Source: Spirodela intermedia (lineage: Eukaryota; Streptophyta; Magnoliopsida; Alismatales; Araceae). From it: a DNA stretch of 64,000 nucleotides. A program made the translations under genes and the position numbers. Under the pieces are notes generated by a model. The model did not search any database. It was not told the origin of the DNA and was given only the letters and a program-made list of their open reading frames with translations. The stretch covers positions 2,204,035-2,268,034 of the forward strand of contig LR746272.1 of NCBI GenBank assembly GCA_902729315.2, given 5' to 3'. Below are positions 1-11,240 of this stretch, one piece after another; positions within the stretch are counted from its first letter, which is position 1; every line of letters starts with the position of its first letter.

Positions 1-39
1 ATCCAGTAAGAGCACAGAAAACGACCACACCAAGTATAC

Positions 40-391
40 CTTGATGGTTGCAGCAGATAGGCTTCAGGCAAGGTGGTCTCTGCTCCCATATGCGTCTGGC
101 AGGGGAAAAACCAGTTATCTATGCATAAATTAAAATGTAAAATAAAACTCGTGTCATAATATCTGGAAACGGATTGAAGCTGTTTCTACAAAAGAATGGC
201 ACTGAGAATGCAAATTTCTCCGGAATCAGCACTCACTGAATAACAAGGCTTTGGCATGTTCCATTGCTTGAAGAATTATAGCCTGCATGCTGATGAATAC
301 TCTCTGCTTTGAATGGAGAATGTGGCAGCAAGCGCATTCCATGTACACCATCCAGGACCTCATTCGGGTTTGGTGAAGTATCAACACCCAT
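40..391 (-). CDS. Probable N-terminal exons of an unidentified gene, cut by the left edge
   Basis: I do not recognise this gene with confidence. On the minus strand an open exon runs from an ATG at 391-389 (protein start MGVDTSPNPNEVLDG) to 237, where a GTGAGT donor follows. A second open exon at 95-40 follows a pyrimidine-rich CAG acceptor and ends at a GTATAC donor. Joining them (155 + 56 bp) keeps the frame and gives about 70 residues ending QRIWEQRPPCLKPICC. The Cys/Pro/Arg-rich segment resembles, from memory only, the N-terminus of a conserved uncharacterised plant membrane-protein family. A second in-frame ATG at 421-419 is possible, but an AG acceptor near 407 suggests that the part upstream of 407 may be a 5'-UTR intron. 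The rest of the gene lies left of the window. Confidence 0.35.
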
Positions 392-430
392 ATATATAAA
401 TATTTCTGAAAGTTCCAGCATAATAGTCAC

Positions 431-1549
431 ATCGTAAGTGATCTCTTTATACCATATAAAATTAGCCGCGTATAGAAGAATCTGCTATGATAACTCCAAG
501 TGTCATAAGATTATGATTTAATGATCACATTATCTAGTACCAAAACGAATAAGCATCATTAAACCTCAAAACATAGAATGGTATAAATATAGACGAACGA
601 CTAGCTTCTACAGTCATGCAGGACAGAAGAAAAACAGATTTGGATTTAGGAACACTGGAAGATGGAAAATGAACAAGCTTGGTGACATAAATGTCCGCAA
701 ACCCATTCATAACTATCTATGCTCTCATCCTCTGAAATTAGACATCTCTTTGAAGCATATTTACCGCCAAAACATGGTCTGTGAGCAATGCTTCAAGAGC
801 TACATCTTTCTCAGGATTAGTTTAGAAAATAATATGTCATCAGTTGAAATAAGTGTGCCTTTTCTTCTCAAACATTTACATTCTTACATCTGCTCGTATG
901 GACATATGTCACCCCTATTTTCAAGGGTCAACACCTTTTACTCCGAGAGTACCGCATTGTTCCCCTTTAATATTGGACATTAAACGTGACATATTAGCCG
1001 CACCGTGTTACTGTCGTTTACAAATGTGTTTCGATAGAATCTCCAGAGTGGCGTCACCCTGGTTATTTGGAAACCTAATTTCCCAGGAAAAGAAAAAAAT
1101 TCTCTCGAACATGCTCTAATGCGTTAAATATTAGTCAATAGAGCAACAATATTGGCACTTCTTGTACAGCATCATTGACGAAACACGGACACCGTGGAAG
1201 CGAACCAGAATCCATAAATCAGCGTGAAGACGGCAAAGCAAGCTATGCCGGCTTTCCTGCTGCTAGTGCAACACACAATTTCATAAAAGCTGTAAATACA
1301 GACATTGATCAGGCTCTGATCCTTCTAGAAAGGAATAACAGAAGTACTCTTTGAACAGCAATCTGTCGAAGTTGCCGGTGAAAACACATATTTTCACTAA
1401 TCTTACAGCAGGCACACAGCGGATAATTTCTCCGTATCACATATTGTCCCGTCTATCTAAGAACAATCTTCAACTGCAGAAAAAAAAAGAGAAAGGCAAA
1501 GGACACATACAGACACAAAGAGAGAGAGAGAGAGATTAGACAGACCTTC
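431..1549. other. Non-coding stretch upstream of the left-edge gene
   Basis: No convincing exon was found on either strand. It is moderately AT-rich and ends in a short (GA)n run near 1520-1535. On the minus strand a pyrimidine tract ending CTGCAG near 1475-1490 could be a splice acceptor, so part of this stretch may be a 5'-UTR intron of the left-edge gene. That is inference. Confidence 0.3.
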
Positions 1550-1925
1550 TAACGACCCCCGGATGGTGGCAGGACCTAGTTCCAGAGCCCACCCAACTGT
1601 GCGTTGATCAGACCGACATAGCTCGGCCAAATTATACTCTGCACCGAGGGGCGGGGGAAGGGGGGAATAAAACTTCGCGGAGAAGGAATCTACCCCGATG
1701 CCGGGGGGGATCAGGCCGGCCGGTGCCCGGATATTCCCCAGAGCCAGCAAGCCTTCCCCCCGCCGCGGCGTGGACGCCGACGGCTCTCGTCTCCTTGCGA
1801 CCAGAGAGCCCACACGCTCGGACCCGTTCGTCCACACAGTTGTCGGGGGACCCGAGAGGAGGAGACTTCCCATTGGACGACCACCGTCGCCTCGCGACTC
1901 CCGCCAGGAGGGAGTTTCCTAAAAT
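1550..1925 (-). promoter_or_regulatory. GC-rich block, possible first exon or promoter of the left-edge gene
   Basis: An abrupt GC- and CpG-rich block of about 375 bp sits between AT-rich flanks, upstream of the minus-strand gene at the left edge. Open frames cross it on both strands but none has a recognisable domain, as expected for CpG-rich non-coding DNA. Its position fits a transcription start region. No TATA box was identified. Confidence 0.25.
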
Positions 1926-2848
1926 GTAACCTGTATATTATTTTATTTGCTAAATAACCGAAGAAAGCCAAATATCCTGCCCTTTGTGGACATCAGACCA
2001 TTGCCCCGATATTCTCATATTAGGTACTTAATTTAAAAAATTAAAAATATATCGTGCAAGAGAAAAGAAACATTTCGACGGTTTGGCGCCATTAAATTCG
2101 ATTAAAGGAGCATTGAGGTAAAAAAATATTTCAAAATATTGGTTTTTTGTCTATTGCAATGTCCCCAATACAAGGTGTGGACCAACTACAACTTTAGGGT
2201 TCATCATGAGAAGAAATAAAAAAAATAGGGCTCCATGAGCACTCTAAAAGCAGAAAATTTACTAGAAAATCTAAATCTTTTTTGAAATTCAAGACCCTCA
2301 AAATTTTGGCAAATGTATGATGAACATGCAAAACCCTTAGCATGTGAATGATGAACGTGAAAAACCCTAAGCCTGTGAATGATGAACATGGATTTCATGC
2401 ATTTAAGTCATTGATAATATTTTCGTTTATGTCATGGGTCCTGATTGTATGGTTAGGGGCAAAGGATTTAGGTGGCTAAATGTTATATAAGTTGAATGGT
2501 ATACCATCCTAACATCTAAGTTGAACAATTGGTCATCATCTAAGAACTATGTAAGAGTTCCAGAACTCCCCTCTTTAGTAATTTTTATGAGAATCCAAGT
2601 GTTTGGTTTTGTTTGGAGTTTATAAGCATAAATGGAAAATTGACCCCTTAGAGGACTTTTTTGGGAGACAGGTCCAGTTTTGGTTTATCCGGATCATATT
2701 ATTTTATGTTGTGTCATTAGATTGTTCTCTATGGTAGATTTTTCCCGTTTAAAATACATGAAATATATAATCCTTTAATCATTTTTACCTTTTATTCTTC
2801 GATAGACCGGTTTTAATGGGCCCCCGAAAACTTTGCAAATGGGCTAAG

Positions 2849-2849
<1 letters not shown>

Positions 2850-2881
<32 letters not shown>
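2850..2881. repeat. (TC)n microsatellite
   Basis: About 32 bp of uninterrupted CT dinucleotides. Confidence 0.95.
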
Positions 2882-2884
<3 letters not shown>

Positions 2885-3060
2885 CCCTCTTCCTACTTCG
2901 GGCAACCAAGCAGGCAAGTCAATTCCGGTTAGTAACTTGCTGGACCGAGCTGAGCGTGCAGCTCTCCTGGGGCCTTGTGTGTAACTAAAAGCAGATAGAT
3001 ATTAAGCACTTTTTAGCAAGCCCAGCTCATTCCCGCCCACTTACTTCTCTCTCTTCACTC

Positions 3061-3082
3061 AAGCCCAAGCCCAAGCCCAAGC
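3061..3082. repeat. (AAGCCC)n short tandem repeat
   Basis: Three full copies and one partial copy of the hexamer AAGCCC in direct tandem. Confidence 0.9.
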
Positions 3083-3860
3083 TTCAATGTGGGAATAAGA
3101 AACTGGCATCGGCATCTTTACAATCTGATTCATTGCCACGGTCATAACATCTGAAGCATGATAGTAGCGTGTTCTCCATACTTAACAAATTTAGTCCCAC
3201 TAGAACAGCCATTAGTTTATGACCTTGGAACTACTTATATGATGTTGAATTGGGCATGATTGGTCAACTCTGATGGTTGGCTTTCTCCAAGTATAAAGAA
3301 ATGCTGGTCAGTTGACCCTATAAGATAACTATCCTCGTTGAAATTGTTAGATAAAGATTTTATCTCCGAAAAGATTCCAAGTACTTGGTAAAAAGACCAA
3401 TAAGTTCCCAATTTTGGTCTAAGTAGCTAGAACATACCAGCACCTTTGTTATAGGTCAAATATTCAGGACTCCAAAAATGGAATTTCTTAAGTCATATTC
3501 TTCGATCTCTTAAATCATATCATCTTGATTTGATTGTGATTTAACATTATAACAGCCCAGGATTATTGTAAGCCATTTCTATGGGTCTTTGAGACGTTAC
3601 TCTTGTTGTCACATGCGGAAGAAAAAAAATGGAACTGAGGGAAATTTTGTCATAAATGGAAAACTTTGATAGGTTTTTGTTTGGTAGATTTTACGAGGAT
3701 CATGATAGTAAGATCATAAAATAACACCAGGCCTCATTGTCCTCATCTACTTACCCATGTTTTTTAAGTAAATTTCACTCGTACAAGGCTTCAGATCATT
3801 ACAACTTATCATATGAGAAACTCCTTTTCATCAATAGATTGCGGGAAATCAGATTTCTAG

Positions 3861-3924
3861 ATTATTATTATTATTATTATCATTATTATTATTATTATTA
3901 TTATTGTTATTATTATTATTATTA

Positions 3925-3970
<46 letters not shown>
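3861..3970. repeat. (ATT)n microsatellite, about 110 bp
   Basis: A long trinucleotide run of ATT/TTA broken by a few ATC and TTG variants. The poly-tyrosine frame across it is an artefact of the repeat. Confidence 0.95.
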
Positions 3971-4250
3971 AGAATGTCACCGTGCTACCAGACACAACGG
4001 TCATGACTCACACGCCGGGGCTATTCTTCTCATCATTTTCTGCTCCTACCGTCCATGCGTTCTTCTAACCGGGCTCGCGACAGCTTGAGCGAAATGCTCT
4101 TATTCAGTGAACGAGTATAAGAATCTTCCTTCCGCAAGAAAGGGTACAACCAGATCATCTGCGTGATTAGTCCTAATCAGTCGATCATAGACGAGTATAT
4201 CAAACCAGTGGAACGTGAGAAAGAAGGCGGCGAGCTGATCTTCAACCACG

Positions 4251-7040
4251 AAATTGATGCCTTCGCGAGTGCCTAGTGTAAGAACTGACGCTTTAGTACG
4301 CCATTTTGGACGGGTTTATACTCGGGGTTTCCCTGCCATGGCTAGGAATCCTGCAAATCGAATTCAGTTCCTCGGCACTGTATCTCCATCGTATCAGCAC
4401 GCACCATCTTTAGCACAACAGCAGCTACACTACTTCCCTCCGACGTCCCTGTGGAGGACCCATCTTCGTCTTCCACAGCCTTTTCCTCCGGCGGCCTTCT
4501 CCCTCCTGTTCCCAGAATCCTCCGGACGTGGTATCAGCCCGGCCTTCCCGCACTCATGGCGCCATACTACTTCCCTCCATCATATATGTTCAGCTAAAGT
4601 TTATTGAGTTCGCAGCTAATATGTTTCAAAAGTAGAATGGGCTGTGAGTTGGGTTGGTTCAGTAAACTAGTTATCACAGGTTTTAAGGACTAACGGATAG
4701 AGAGAGAGAGAGAGAGAGAAGCGTTTGATCTGGGCTGGGGCAAATGTAAGTTTTTTTAAAGGCCCACTCGTGTACTTCAATCTTACGTAGCATAATTGAA
4801 AAGTAAGGAGGAAATTAATCAAAATATTTTATCAAGCCCTGGGGGAAGCATCCGGTGAGTCGGGCAACAGTAAAAAGCCCAAATTTAACGTTCCCTGCCT
4901 CAGACGGCCGGCGGGGGATCCCTGCGTGGCGTCTTCTCCACTGTACTCAAAGAATCCACTGCGGTAGCAGCTCTTACAGGTATCAAGCTATCCGTTTCCT
5001 TCCCGCCGCCCCCGCCGCAGAGGGCGATGCCGAGCAGGCGGAAATTCCCCCAGAAGTGAACCCTATGTGGGTAGGTCTCATGAATCCGCCCCAGATGCGG
5101 CGTCGTCTTCCTCCTCGTCGCCGGCGAGGGGCAGACGGAAGCGGGCGGCGAAAGGTTGCAGGCGGGTAGAATAAAGCTAAAGGGAAAAAGCGAGCGCCAC
5201 CGGCAGTGGCTAACGAGAAGGAACCGTGTCGGGAGGTCTGGTGGGCGGAGGCCCGCCGCTGTCGGAGGAAGGCGAAGAGTTCATGTTCTGGGCTGGCCCG
5301 CCGGTGACGCCGCCGCGTCCACTCACCCGACGTGGGAAGCTTTGCCAGCGCCGTCTGAACGTGTGCGGGCCTTTCTGGGTCGACCCTCTTCCAACCTGGA
5401 ACCCATTGGCCGGGGCACAGTGTATATTATATCCATTCCGGCGAGGAAAGGGGCCGCCGAAGACGACAGCAACAGAGGTTCTCCTCGAACCAGACACACG
5501 CTCGCAAACACAGCAAGAGAGAGAGAGTTAAGGTGGGGCAGGAGAGGGGGAGTGATGGGCTTCGGTTGGAGCCCACCACCATGGTGGGGGTGGAGGAGAG
5601 AGATTGACGAGGGAGGGAGACCCAGCAAGGGGGGGATTCCCGGTCGAAACCAGAGATTACGATCCCCTGTTTCAGAGGCCGTCAACCCTGGAGTCCGGCC
5701 GGGAAATTCTCTTTCTTTATCTCAGTTTTATAAGGTAAAAGTGAGGGAATATAGAACAGAAGCCACAGCAGAGAGACAGAGAAGTTTCCCAGACGAGGAA
5801 GAATCATACACAGGCCGGCAGACTTTCTGAGGCCCGGCCGTCCTCTGTGAAGCCCCTCTTCTGTTCCTTGCTCCGACAGAGAGAGAGAAAGAGATAGAGC
5901 CTAGGAATCACCAGGTGCCGGTGATGATGGTTCGCACAGGCTGGCCCCGAGGCCGGGCGGCGTTTTTAACGCCGGCGTGGGCCGCGGCGGGGGAGCGTCT
6001 GCTCCGTACAAGGTCATTTTCTCCCAACACCATTGATGGCCTGAGGGGTCGCGCACGCGCAGGGGGACGCCCATGATCTTCCCAGCCTCCTCTCTCTCTC
6101 TAAATGCGCGATTTGACTGGCTTCTCTATTGGGAAGTGAACGCTCATTACCTGTTTGTAAAAATGCCGGAGAGAGTGGAGACCACTGGCGCATCTTCTTC
6201 TTCCTTCTTCTGCGCCTTTTCCCGGCCGCCATGACCGATCAGGTCGTTTAACTTTAATCATTCCAGCGGTCTCCCCCTCTCTCCATCTTCCGCCCCACAC
6301 CTCCCCCCTTGTCGTGGCCCCGTCGTTCCCTCCCTCCCTCCCTCGCTCCTTTGCTGCTGGCCTGGTGCGACGCCTGAGGGGAGATGATAGAGAGAGAGAG
6401 AGATGGTCCCAAGCATTTTTAAAAAGGAAAGGCGAAAGGGAGACCCTTTAAGAGTCTCCATGAGCCCCTCGTCTTCTTTCCTCGTCACTCCGCCATCCTC
6501 ACTCCCATCCCCACCCTCTCCTCCTGCCTTCCCCCCTCGCAGCACACGTCCCTCTCTCTCCCTCTCTCCCTCCCTCTCTCTCTCTCTCCCTCTCTCTCTA
6601 TATATCTCGATCTATCTCTCTCTCTCTCTCTCGCTGCCCGCGGTCAGTGGGAGGAGAGAGAGGAGAGGGACTCTTCCTCCCGGCGAGGGAAATAAAAACA
6701 GAGGAAAATCCAAGGGGCGGCGTGGCGGAGTGGGAGAGGGGGACGGGAAAGAGGGAATAAAATAGTGCCGACAGGCGGGGGGAGGTGGAAGGAGGGGGTC
6801 CATATGCTTTGGAGACCGCGAGGTGCCGCCCAGGAGCAGCTCTCGACCCCCCCAACGCCGGCCTGCCGGTCCCTGCCCTCCTTCCCCTCTAGCAGAACAA
6901 AACCCCAACACATGCTCCTCGATGCCCTCAATGGCTGAATCCCTTCCCGATCCCTCGTGCTCCTCCCCCTACCCGATATCCCCCTCGCCGGCCTCTTGCC
7001 GGTGCTGATTCTGTAACACAGATAACCAGCACCAGCGAGT
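4251..7040. promoter_or_regulatory. GC-rich upstream region of the PIN gene
   Basis: This stretch of about 2.8 kb holds no recognisable protein gene. It becomes strongly GC-rich from about 4850 and is CT-rich near the PIN gene. Four TGTCGG/CCGACA hexamers (5227-5232, 5260-5265, 5873-5878, 6768-6773) match the high-affinity auxin-response-factor site. A TATA-like stretch lies near 6598-6605 within the CT tract. Long open frames here have no ATG start or no domain similarity that I can see and reflect the base composition. Confidence 0.35.
6551..6633 (+). repeat. CT-rich tract upstream of PIN
   Basis: An imperfect (CT)n/(CCT)n pyrimidine tract with an embedded TATATAT, about 480-560 bp upstream of the PIN start codon. 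It is similar to the pyrimidine patches common at plant core promoters. A promoter role is inferred. Confidence 0.7.
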
Positions 7041-7111
7041 AGAAGAAGAAGAAGAAGAAAAGAGGAAGAAGAAGAAGAAGAAAAGAGGAAGAAGAAGAAG
7101 AAGAAGGGAAA
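7041..7111 (+). promoter_or_regulatory. All-purine 5' leader (GAA-rich) just before the PIN start codon
   Basis: Seventy-one consecutive purines, mostly GAA/GAG triplets in two or three imperfect copies of a unit of about 23 bp, run directly into the PIN ATG. The tract is certain from the sequence. Purine-rich leader motifs are known in plants to influence translation. Such a role here is inference. Confidence 0.6.
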
Positions 7112-9625
7112 ATGATTACCGGAACGGATTTCTATCATGTGATGACGGCGATGGTGCCGCTGTACGTGGCGATGATCCTGGCCTACGGCAGCGTGAGATG
7201 GTGGAAGATCTTCACGCCGGACCAGTGCTCCGGGATCAACCGGTTCGTGGCCATATTCGCGGTGCCGCTGCTGTCCTTCCACTTCATCTCCACCAACGAT
7301 CCCTACACGATGAACCTCCGCTTCATCGCCGCCGACACCCTACAGAAGCTGATTATGCTGGCGATGCTCGCCGTCTGGTCCAGGCTGAGTAGCCGGGGCA
7401 GCCTCGAGTGGACCATCACTCTCTTCTCCCTCTCGACCTTGCCCAATACCCTCGTCATGGGCATCCCCCTCCTCAAGGGCATGTACGGCGACTACTCCGG
7501 CAGCCTCATGGTGCAGATCGTCGTCCTCCAGTGCATCATCTGGTACACCCTCATGCTCTTCATGTACGAGTACCGCGCCGCCCGCCTCCTCATCACGGAG
7601 CAGTTCCCCGACGTCGCCGGCTCCATTGTCTCCATCGCCGTCGACTCCGACGTCGTCTCCCTCGACGGCCACCGCGAGGGCGCCATCGAGGCCGACGCCG
7701 AGGTCAAGGAGGACGGCAAGGTCCACATCACCGTCCGCCGCTCCAACGCCTCCCGCTCCGACGTCTTCTCCCGCCGCTCTGTCGGCTTCTCCGCGACCAC
7801 GCCGCGCCCTTCCAACCTCACCAACGCGGAAATCTACTCGCTGCAGTCGTCCCGCAACCCCACACCGAGGGGTTCCAGCTTCAACCACACCGACTTCTAC
7901 TCCATGGCTGGGCGGAGCTCCAACTTCGGCGCCACCGATGCCTTCGGCATGGTAGCCACCTCCCGGGGTCCAACCCCCCGCCCGTCGAACTATTACGAGG
8001 AGGACAACATCGCCGCCGGAGGAGCCGGCGGCGCGAAATCCAGGTTTCACTACCACACGGCGGCGGCGCCGCCTGTTTCAGCGGCAATGCACAGCTACCC
8101 AGCTCCCAATCCGGGGGTGCTCTCCCCTCCACCGACAGCGCCGGCGAAGACCGTGTCCATGCCCAATGCCGGCGGAGCGAGGAAGGCCAACGGGCAGCCG
8201 CAGGTCGTGGCGAAAGGGGACGAAGGAGGCAAGGACCTGCACATGTTCGTGTGGAGCTCCAGCGCCTCGCCAGTTTCCGACGTATTCGGCGGCGCGCAGG
8301 AGTACAGCACCGTGCCCCCAGACGCCGCCGCCGCTCCTGTCAAGGATGTGAGGATGGTCGTGTCGCCGGGAAAGGGTACTAACTACTCTAAACTCTCCTT
8401 TCCTCCGCCATAATTGCTGGACTACTGACGACGGGGTTAGGCGCAGTGGACGGCGGCCGGAGGGAGGACTTCTTGGAGAGGGACGACTTCAGCTTCGGCA
8501 ACGAACGCGAGGCGCACGAGGCGCGCGGAAGTGGTAGCGACGTGGGGAAGGCGGCGATTGGCGGAGGGAAAGCCGGGGGCGCCGACGGCGGCGGGGTGGA
8601 TGGGAAGGTGGCGATGCCGCCGACGAGCGTCATGACGAGACTGATACTGATCATGGTGTGGAGGAAGCTCATAAGGAACCCCAATACCTATTCCAGCCTC
8701 ATCGGGCTCATCTGGTCCCTCGTCTCCTTCAGGTTAGGCTGCCAGTTCCATATCACCGGTCTAATTCCTGCTGTCTCCCCTGTAAAACTCCGTCTTCAAC
8801 CTGCGTGTTATGCAGGTGGCATGTGGAGATGCCGGCCATCGTCGCCAAGTCCATCTCCATACTGTCGGACGCGGGGCTCGGAATGGCCATGTTCAGCCTG
8901 GGTGAGTTAATTCTCTCTTTAATGAGCCCTAGTTGACCTTATCTTCTTCTTCCCCGCTTCCCGCCTTGCTGTATTAAAAGTACTGACGGGGCTACTTCCC
9001 CCCGCCCCTTGGCGGGTCTGAAATGGTGTTTTCGGTGTGCTCGCTGATGGCGGCGACAACTTCGACTGCGTCCGCAATGGTGACGAGACAGGGCTGTTCA
9101 TGGCCTTGCAGCCGAGGATCATAGCATGTGGAAACTCGGTGGCAGCCTTTGCCATGGCCGTCAGGTTTCTAACGGGGCCAGCTGTCATGGCCGCCGCCTC
9201 CATCGCCCTCGGCATCCGGGGCGACCTCCTCCGTATCTCCATTGTCCAGGTGAGATCTGATTCCCATTCTCTTCTCTACCTGTCCATCACCTCATTCTAC
9301 CTCTCCCTCTGTTTCTCTCTCTACTGTAATTGCCGGCAATTCTTTCTTACACCTACTTCCAGATCTAGTTTTTTATACGAAAAGATACTAACTGTATGGC
9401 TATGGGCAGGCGGCCCTCCCCCAGGGGATCGTCCCCTTCGTCTTCGCCAAGGAGTACAACGTCCACCCGCAGATTCTTAGCACGGCGTCAGTCCACCTAC
9501 CATCTCCCTCCTACTTCCACTCCGCTGCACTGACGTCTTCTTCCTTGTCTTGTTTCAGGGTCATTTTCGGAATGCTGATAGCCCTCCCGATCGATCTGAT
9601 CTACTACGTCCTGCTGGGGCTCTGA
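7112..9625 (+). CDS. PIN1-like: PIN1-type auxin efflux carrier
   Basis: Plasma-membrane auxin exporter of the PIN family, with the long hydrophilic loop typical of polarly placed PINs. Six exons read by hand: 7112-8375, 8447-8732, 8816-8901, 9092-9249, 9410-9486 and 9559-9625, all GT-AG, giving 645 residues (Arabidopsis PIN1 is about 620). The N-terminal membrane block (about 1-165) starts [20 protein letters not shown]. The central loop (about 166-480) carries three phosphorylation-type motifs, TPRPSN (230), TPRGSS (251) and TPRPSN (288), the targets of PINOID/D6PK-class kinases in the family. The NPNTY sorting motif is at about 499-503. The C-terminal membrane block ends [21 protein letters not shown] minus its first residue. 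The loop sequence is closest to the PIN1 clade rather than PIN2 or PIN3. Exon 1 is very GC-rich. All key regions are intact, so the gene looks functional. Confidence 0.96.
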
Positions 9626-9971
9626 GAGGAAGCAGTCCCTCCCAGGTGGGAGGAGAAGCGCCGCCGCAGCCGGGGGGCGAGCGGTGGCGGCGGTGGCGGA
9701 GGTGCCCACCGCCGTCCGCCTCGAATGGGAAACAAACGAGCGCGAATTATGGGGGGAAAGGGAAAGATAGAGATGTGAGAATGGCAAGCTCTTCCTGCTG
9801 TTCCAGATCCCCTGGAGAGGTGGGGGGGTAATGAGCAGGGGGGAGGCCTAAAAGAATCGGAAGATCAGTGCCTGTTCTAATCTCATGCGTTGAATCTAGA
9901 TCTCCCGTGCCGCCGTCTCTTTCTCTCTCTTCCGAGAACATATTTTTACTGCACGAGGAACACGGAGCCAG

Positions 9972-9995
9972 TAGAGAGAGAGAGAGAGAGAGAGG
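9972..9995. repeat. (GA)n microsatellite
   Basis: A short uninterrupted GA run in the PIN 3' flank. Confidence 0.9.
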
Positions 9996-10124
9996 GAAAG
10001 ATGCGGGGACCGGCGTCAGTCCGTCGCTCTCCTGAGACAAGATATGTCGGCCGATGCCCGAAAGTTTTTAAAGAAAATTGAAAGGGGTCCTCCCTTCCAC
10101 ATTCTATGGTGGCGCTCGCGCCAC

Positions 10125-10127
<3 letters not shown>

Positions 10128-10170
<43 letters not shown>
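10128..10170. repeat. (GA)n microsatellite, 43 bp
   Basis: An uninterrupted GA run, followed by one T and a further short GAGAG. Confidence 0.95.
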
Positions 10171-10173
<3 letters not shown>

Positions 10174-10906
10174 GAGTGGCTCGTGATTGAGAGGGCCCCT
10201 CCAAGCGGGGTTCCATCCATTAGGGGACGGCTTGCCGGAGAGGGGGGGCCGTGGGGTTTGCTGGTGAAGGCGTCTCGTCCGACGTTGACCCTCTATTTCT
10301 CTCTCTCTTCTCCCCCGGGCACTGAAGGTGGGGGCGGCGCCGCCGCCGCATCGTCGGCCTTCTCCTCGGCCCCCAAAATCTCCGTCCTTTTTTACTCCGC
10401 TTCGTCGGCCGTGAAAGGCCCCGCCTTTTCGTGGACTGGTTCTCGGGGACCCTCCCCCCCACTCCGCGTTTTGAGGTCCCCCCGTTCTGCGGAGCCGGGC
10501 CTGCCACGGGAGAGCGGCGGAGCTGCGACCGCGCTGTCCTGCGCCGGCGCCGGCGGCGGCAAGCCCTCGGCTGGCCCCGAAGCGAAGAGGTCTTCCCCGC
10601 TGGCACGCAGTTCGCCGAATCATTGCGCCGGCACATGGCGGGGGGAGGCGCCGCCCGGAGTGTCGACGGCCTCGTAACTCGTCGGCGAGGGAGGTTCGTC
10701 TTTCTCGAATCAGCCCACCTTGATACAGATAATTAGGATTACGTACCCTGAGACATTTCGTTTTGCCTGTGGTGTCCCTTTTTTAGTAAATGCTAAATTG
10801 ACAGCTCAGCTGCTGCACAGCGGCGTTTTCTGATGAACTGGCAGAAGATGACATCTGGTGCTCCCCCGTCGGTCGCCATCCCTGCCCCTCTCCCGTTATC
10901 TCGTTA

Positions 10907-10908
<2 letters not shown>

Positions 10909-10940
<32 letters not shown>
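10909..10940. repeat. (CT)n microsatellite, 32 bp
   Basis: An uninterrupted CT run, about 60 bp before a looser purine-rich stretch at 10991-11038. Confidence 0.95.
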
Positions 10941-10941
<1 letters not shown>

Positions 10942-11240
10942 AACCCTTCCTCTCTCCTTCCACCCGAAAAGTGAAGAGCTGCACCGGCGAGGAGAGAGAG
11001 AGGGAGAGCGAGACAGAGAGACAGGGAGACAGAGAGATCAGATGTGCCAGCGGGACGTCTTCCGAGTCACCAGAAATCCCACCTAAGCGTACGAGATGTC
11101 TCGCCACGTCAGCATTTACGTTAAAACCACATGCATTCGCGAATAAAATATTTGTGGGCACAATTTTGTACTTTTTTAATGCATAGAATTTCGTAAAAAT
11201 TCCAGTGGTCCATGAGATTGGAGGGATGGCTGTCACAGCA

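Larger units (their letters stand above)
1926..4250. other. AT-rich intergenic DNA
   Basis: No gene is recognised. The stretch holds three simple repeats, listed separately. Between 2286 and 2400 a short phrase containing 'gatgaacatg/gatgaacgtg ... aaaccctaag' recurs three times, an imperfect local repeat of about 35 bp. Confidence 0.5.
9626..11240. other. PIN 3' flank and GC-rich intergenic block
   Basis: The first few hundred bases probably hold the PIN 3' UTR. From about 10180 to 10690 the DNA is very GC-rich with open frames on both strands but no recognisable domain. It holds three (GA/CT)n tracts, listed separately. No gene can be supported. Confidence 0.4.

Noticed and set aside
4855..5830. 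Open frames that might be a gene upstream of PIN
   Set aside because: The longest lacks an ATG, the others overlap it on both strands, and no domain or intron pattern is visible.
7340..8056. A 238-codon open frame on the minus strand, and a 324-codon plus-frame alternative at 7408-8382
   Set aside because: Both are shadows of GC-rich PIN exon 1; their composition is biased and no domain is visible.
9946..10677. Long open frames on both strands downstream of PIN (up to 225 codons)
   Set aside because: They contain poly Ser-Leu from a CT repeat and GC-rich filler; there are no domain or splice signals.
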